Part shown: in pieces, positions 59,572 through 64,000 of the stretch
How the letters are laid out: each line of letters begins with the position of its first letter
Position numbering within the stretch: the stretch's first letter is position 1
Source: Tubiluchus corallicola
Taxonomy: Eukaryota; Priapulida; Priapulimorpha; Priapulimorphida; Tubiluchidae
Direction of reading: 5' to 3'
Assembly (NCBI GenBank): GCA_030141605.1
Contig: JAQGDQ010000181.1
Span: forward strand, 372,378-436,377
DNA length: 64,000 nucleotides
The notes under the pieces: model-generated
Database searches by the model: none
What the model saw: only the letters and a program-made list of their open reading frames with translations
What the model was told of the DNA's origin: nothing
Translations under genes and position numbers: made by a program

Positions 59572-60527
59572 CTAATTGTGGGAGTTTCTTCTAAAAAATA
59601 TTTTTAATCTGTCCCAGTGAAGCACTTTCTTAAATGATTCCCGAAGCTCTTTATTTTTCCATGAATAAATTATTGGATTCATAAATGAATTGCTGAACAT
59701 CAGTGTGCAGAACAAATATCCACGATGAATGGCGGTATCTTATAAAACCGATTGTATGCAGAGATTATATTGATAAGACTTTGAGGAAAACAGCAGAAAA
59801 TGAAAGTACCAACAACTAAACTGATCATCTTGGCTGATTTCACGATGTGCTTGTACGATCTTGCTGCATCTGGTTCAATCCGGCGCATGTGTCTTCGTGC
59901 AATGCACATGATGTTGGCATTGATAAGTAACAACACAGTTGCAACTATGAGGTGATGAATGCAAAACAGCAGGAGCACATCTCGGTTAACAATGTTCTCG
60001 AAATTACATCGACCTTCCCAATTATCACGATGATACACAAGAGCACTTACACTAAATGAGTACAACCATGAAGCAATAATAATAAGCTGAACTAACCATC
60101 TTCTCATCAGAAAGTCATATCTGAGAGGATATTTTACGGCGATAAAACGGTCTATTGTGACAGCAAGCAATGTTGTTGCTGAGGCATTTATAAAAATTGC
60201 AGCAATGTAGAGCACTAAGAAGCATTCAGTTTTTGACACCATTCCATACCACTGCCAGGTTCTATGTGTAACTACATGCAGTTGTATACCAGCTAGCATG
60301 TCGATAATAGCCAAGCTACATATTTACCAGTTCTTGTGTTCTTCCAAGTGCTTGTACTTCACAAGAGCTATGACAACTAGAAGATTAGATAGTTCAGTAA
60401 GTACTGCTACAGTATGATAAACAAATGTCTTTGCTGAATTGGACGAACCATTGGAAACTAAATGCTGTTCACTATGGTTTCCATTCCATTGAGACCTTCC
60501 ATCCCAAGATTCTAGTTCAGACTCCAT
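59572..60527 (-). pseudogene. Class A GPCR pseudogene (nonsense in TM2, frameshift before TM7)
   Basis: Starts at ATG 60527 with a short extracellular N-terminus containing N-glycosylation sequons (NGS, NHS), then TM1 (AVLTELSNLLVVIALVKY). An in-frame TAA at 60326-60324 interrupts the start of TM2 (EHKNW stop ICSLAIIDMLAG). The frame is then open through TM3-TM6 with DRFIAVKYPLRY (DRY-equivalent) and CCFPQSLI. A net +2 nt difference from the paralogue at about 59701-59713 then breaks the frame just before TM7; the NPIIYSWKNKELRESF block follows out of frame down to TAG at 59572. The closest comparison is the paralogue at 63357-64000. The ligand is unknown; the sequence resembles adenosine/amine-like class A orphans. 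Two independent lesions make loss of function likely. Confidence 0.88.
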
Positions 60528-61371
60528 ATTATTTTCCTACTAACTCTAGACAGTCAACTCTACATCTTCTCATTGTAGGTGTCTTCACAATGATGAATTG
60601 CATCGACCAACTCGAACATTATGAGTTTCACTTTTCATAATGCTTCGTCATGCCTAGCCTCTCACTTTTATGCTGTCTATAAATTAATGTAGTTCGTCAG
60701 CTTTAAAAGCCATCTGTTGCTAATAGGAATCCAAATAAAACAATGATGGCATTGCACCTGAACAAATACAAACCACTAACTTGAATAAACACAAAGAACA
60801 CAAAGAAAAGGACATTACATCACAAATTGCATCTGTCAACACAGCTTACAGAAGACTCATTTAAGTGACACAACATGAATTTAGTAAAGACTCGTACAAC
60901 AAGAAACAATCGTACCACATCTTTTCTACAGTAAAAACTTTTTTTGGGTTAAAATGATGTGAAGAAAGAAGAATCTATGTTCTAATTTATGTGCTTATAA
61001 TGTGAACCGAATTGTTTGTGGGCAGTTATGTGGTAAATGTGCATTGTGGTAAAACAGCATTCAAAAAGTGCACAGTCGAGTCTGTCACAGGTCAGTTAGT
61101 ATCATGAGTATGTCACTGCATAAGTTGTTACAGCAAATAAGAGTTAACCCATTACACCAGACATCATTTCTGGCGGAAGACGCATGTACAACAAGCCTAT
61201 TTCAAAGCCAAATCTTCTAGACAGCTTTATTTCTCCAAACTAAAAAACTCTATGAAATGTTTTTCAGATTGCTGTACAAAACCATTGAGAAGATGCGGTT
61301 GTATTCACAAACCAAATGCCGAGAGGACATGACAACTGATACACCAAGAACTGCTGAAACATAATCTGAGC
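60528..61371. other. Intergenic sequence between GPCR pseudogene and sulfotransferase
   Basis: About 840 bp AT-rich with nothing recognised; it would hold the upstream regions of both flanking divergent genes. Confidence 0.4.
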
Positions 61372-62265
61372 ATGCATCATGGAGACAGCAACGAACCAAA
61401 GAAGCTGCTTCTAGCACTTTTTCTACTGCTCACCTTTCTTGCGAGTTCTTTCATTTTACAACAGTTTCCAAGTGTCGTTCGACAAGAGCACGTATATGGT
61501 ATCTTAAGTGGCAGTATAACAAAACACAGTCATTTAAGGAGACTTCAAGTAAGACTTCCAGAAATAAGTATTGGTGAATTCAAAATATCCTCATCTACAC
61601 AAGAATATGAACACAGGCATTTACGTGTGAGCCAGATATGTGAAAGGAAATATGGCAACGATACGCCGGAACTGACCAAACGCAACAAGGAACACATGAT
61701 CGTCAACCACAAACACAAAATCCTCTACTGCAATGTGCCAAAGGTTGCAACGACGAACTGGAAGAGAATAATGGAATTTCTCCTACACCAAAAAGCTTAC
61801 CAGTTGTTTGAGAATGTTCCCAGAAAGGGCATCCACACCTATGTTTTGCCAAATCTGTCGTATGGACGAGCAATGATCAGGCATTACCGAAGAAATGCAA
61901 CCAGATCATCTCTGGAAAGCGGAAGCGATACAAAGTTTAGTGAATTTGTCAAATATGTCGTAGATCCGGACGCGGTTGTAGGCAATGAACACTGGGACTC
62001 GTACGTGGACCTGTGTAATCCGTGTCGGACTAATTACAGCTTCATTGGGAAATACGAGACATTAGAAAGGGACGCCAGCTTCATTATCAATAAACTAAAT
62101 CTTAGCAGCAGCAGCAATTTTCCGAGCAAAAACGAATCATTGAAAGAACACGAGAGACAGTCAACAACAAAGTACCTGAAATACTTTAGTGATATTCCAA
62201 AGAGAAACATCAAATTGTTACATAAACGATATAGAATGGATTTTGATCTGTTTGAGTACAGTTGA
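61372..62265 (+). CDS. Carbohydrate sulfotransferase-like type II membrane protein lacking the 3'-PB segment
   Basis: Intronless 297-aa frame from ATG 61372. Residues about 11-31 form a signal anchor (LLLALFLLLTFLASSFILQQF-like), giving a Golgi type II topology. HKILYCNVPKVATTNWKRIM (about 114-133) is the 5'-phosphosulfate-binding loop typical of the CHST8-14 (sulfotransferase_2) family, with the catalytic-loop Lys. NATRSS, FSEFVKYVVDP, NEHW and CNPCRTNYSFIGKYETLE (about 230-247) are the conserved downstream blocks. Between IHTYVLPNLS and YGRAMIRHYRRNA the family normally has about 40 residues including the 3'-phosphate-binding motif R-x-P-x-x-R-x-x-S-A-Y; these are absent although the frame stays open. 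PAPS binding should be compromised, so it may be a decaying copy or a non-catalytic paralogue. It sits between the two GPCR copies. Confidence 0.82.
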   Translation: MHHGDSNEPKKLLLALFLLLTFLASSFILQQFPSVVRQEHVYGILSGSITKHSHLRRLQVRLPEISIGEFKISSSTQEYEHRHLRVSQICERKYGNDTPELTKRNKEHMIVNHKHKILYCNVPKVATTNWKRIMEFLLHQKAYQLFENVPRKGIHTYVLPNLSYGRAMIRHYRRNATRSSLESGSDTKFSEFVKYVVDPDAVVGNEHWDSYVDLCNPCRTNYSFIGKYETLERDASFIINKLNLSSSSNFPSKNESLKEHERQSTTKYLKYFSDIPKRNIKLLHKRYRMDFDLFEYS

Positions 62266-63356
62266 AAACACAGACAACAACAGTTTAATGCCAATATCTA
62301 GTGTGAAATACGGAAGCACCACAAGCTAGTATTAATACAAGACAAAAATGGGAAAGTACGGAAGTTAATACGCATAAGCAGTACACGGTTTCAAATAGTA
62401 TGCATCAGTCAGAAAAGATACTGTCCAAATAAGCTCAACTTGTTATGAGAATATCAACTAACTTACTCAATGAGAACCTCAAGTCTACATTTAAGCCAGT
62501 GATGTCGATGAGCACTGTTACCTAATGTGGAGGCCTCCCTAGTAACCAAAATCGACAAAGTACATGGAAATGGTTCAAAAAATAAAGAAAAAATATAAGT
62601 TACCTCATTTTGGCTGTGATAGTTCCATGTACCACAACATTTGGATGAATGAGAGCATGAAGACTAACTGGTCAAGCACCAACTGGTCATTCAGGTCCAA
62701 GGAAAAGTACCTCTGTCAAACCAAAGCTCAAAGCATTTACTTTTGAAGATGATTTTTTTATGAGCTTAGTCTATGTAGGGCAAATGTATTCACTAGACGG
62801 TTGGACTTTGTTAATTTTTGTACAACTTTCATCTTTCAAGTTTGGTCTTAAAATTTAATTAATTATGTGTTTCTAAACATAATATACCACACTGTTCTAA
62901 CTCCACAATGACAGTTTAAAAACAAATACCATTTATTCAAAGGTCTAAAATTACAGTTTAAAAGTTTACTGGTACTTATTACCAGTCAAAGTGGTAAAAT
63001 CTCCTATAATTTGCAATGCTGTATCAGTCAAAATATATTGTAATCACTTATGAGAAATTTCGTTTTTGATTACTAGCTATTTCTTCCCTAGGAAAAAGTC
63101 TTTACTGTTGCTCGAACACATAGCCATATTGCTTGAACACTCAGTCATTGCCATGGCAAACGAGTCCAACATTACAAGGAATTTAATTAGTACTTACAGT
63201 AACGTTGTAACGGATTTCATTTAGTAGGTAATGGCCGTTTACTAGCTGTTGTTTCACATTTTTATCATTATCAATCTTTAGTGCACTTATGCAAAATCAA
63301 AATTTATTGAACAGGCCAAGCATCACTGATAATGTATTTCAATAACAGCAGTCCTA
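62266..63356. other. Intergenic sequence between sulfotransferase and second GPCR
   Basis: About 1.1 kb with no gene recognised. The short open frame 62564-62746 has no family resemblance. Confidence 0.4.
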
Positions 63357-64000
63357 CTAATTGTGGGAGTTTCTTCTAAAAAATGTTTTTAATCTGTCCC
63401 AGTGAAGCACTTTCTTGAATGATTCCCGAAGCTCTTTATTTTTCCATGAATAAATTATTGGATTCATAAATGAATTGCTGAACATCAGCCCAGTACAAAT
63501 ATCCACAATGAATGGAGGTATCTTATGAAGCAGATTGTATGCAGAGATCATATTGATAAGACTTTGAGGAAAACAGCAGAACATGAAAGTACCAACAACT
63601 AAACTGATCATCTTGGCTGATTTCACGATGTGCTTGTACGATCTTGCTGCATCTGGTTCAATCCTGCGCATGTGTCTTCGTGCAATGCACATGATGTTGG
63701 CATTGATAAGTAACAACACAGTTGCAATGATCAGCTGCTGAATGGAAAACAGCAGGAGCACATCTTGGTTAACAATGTTCTCCCATATACATTGACCTTC
63801 CCAATTATCTTGATAATACACAAGAGCACTTACACTAAATGAGTACAACCATGAAGCAATAATAATAAGCTGAACTAACCATCTTCTCATCAGATAGTCA
63901 TATCTGAGAGGATATTTTATAGCGATAAAACGGTCTATTGTGACAGCAAGCAATGTTATTGCTGAGGCATTTATCAAAAATGCAGCAATGTAGAGCACTA
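63357..64000 (-). CDS. Class A GPCR, C-terminal two-thirds (runs off right edge)
   Basis: Open from the right edge to TAG at 63359-63357. It covers TM3 (LYIAAFLINASAITLLAVTI) with DRFIAIKYPLRY at its cytoplasmic end, TM4, an extracellular loop 2 with Cys (GQCIW), TM5, a basic loop 3 (RRHMRRIEP), TM6 (FMFCCFPQSLI) and TM7 with NPIIYSWKNKELRESF (NPxxY plus helix 8). It is about 90% similar by eye to the pseudogene at 59572-60527 but lacks that copy's frameshift, so it is the probable functional paralogue as far as seen. Asp-Arg-Phe replaces Asp-Arg-Tyr. No intron is seen. The ligand cannot be inferred. Confidence 0.9.
   Translation of the reverse strand, partial: VLYIAAFLINASAITLLAVTIDRFIAIKYPLRYDYLMRRWLVQLIIIASWLYSFSVSALVYYQDNWEGQCIWENIVNQDVLLLFSIQQLIIATVLLLINANIMCIARRHMRRIEPDAARSYKHIVKSAKMISLVVGTFMFCCFPQSLINMISAYNLLHKIPPFIVDICTGLMFSNSFMNPIIYSWKNKELRESFKKVLHWDRLKTFFRRNSHN

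Noticed and set aside
62564-62746. 60-codon frame downstream of the sulfotransferase
   Set aside because: No family resemblance; the length is within chance expectation.
1-64000. A prokaryote-style defence or toxin system, or a viral genome
   Set aside because: Every supported gene is a spliced or intronless animal gene or a retro/DNA transposon remnant; there is no operon structure or phage/virus gene set.

Overview
The window is nuclear DNA of an animal. It holds long AT-rich introns with GT/AG splice sites, metazoan gene families (ataxin-2, a DPY19-type C-mannosyltransferase, class A GPCRs, a Golgi carbohydrate sulfotransferase), eukaryotic polyadenylation signals, and many transposon remnants and microsatellites. 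The intronless tandem GPCRs and sulfotransferase suggest an invertebrate, perhaps cnidarian-like, but I cannot name the species. No prokaryotic features, CRISPR array, tRNA or rRNA gene was found.

Layout. (1) Positions 1-18610, minus strand: a large gene I do not recognise. Nine short exons encode a 438-residue, largely helical N-terminus. A giant last visible exon encodes a very acidic Ser/Thr-rich region and runs off the left edge in a 41-residue tandem repeat. That giant exon is interrupted by a 3.4 kb transposon with ~490 bp inverted termini and TTAA target duplications. Removing the element and one TTAA restores a continuous reading frame. (2) 18611-19179: a ~570 bp divergent intergenic region. 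(3) 19180-~51400, plus strand: a complete ataxin-2 gene of 20 coding exons (859 aa; LSm, LsmAD and PAM2 all present, no polyglutamine tract) plus a spliced 3' UTR exon. Its introns hold Tigger/pogo-like and hAT-like MITEs, retrotransposon tails, a dispersed ~600 bp repeat and minisatellites. (4) 51716-53881, minus strand: an intronless DPY19-like C-mannosyltransferase, tail to tail with ataxin-2 so that the two 3' ends meet or overlap. (5) 54.1-58.3 kb: an intergenic repeat field with two opposed reverse-transcriptase fragments, a MITE, a compound tetranucleotide microsatellite and a 32 bp minisatellite. (6) 59.5-64 kb: a GPCR pseudogene (nonsense plus frameshift), an intronless sulfotransferase-like ORF lacking the expected 3'-phosphate-binding segment, and an open paralogous GPCR running off the right edge.

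Functional context. Ataxin-2 binds poly(A)-binding protein and acts in RNA metabolism and stress granules. DPY19 proteins C-mannosylate tryptophans in the ER. Nothing links these genes into a pathway; their adjacency is ordinary eukaryotic gene order. The most distinctive observations are the frame-preserving transposon in the large unidentified gene, the two lesions that separate the GPCR paralogues, and the sulfotransferase that has lost a cofactor-binding block. All exon models come from reading splice sites and phases by eye. Both multi-exon models close in phase across every junction, which is strong internal support.
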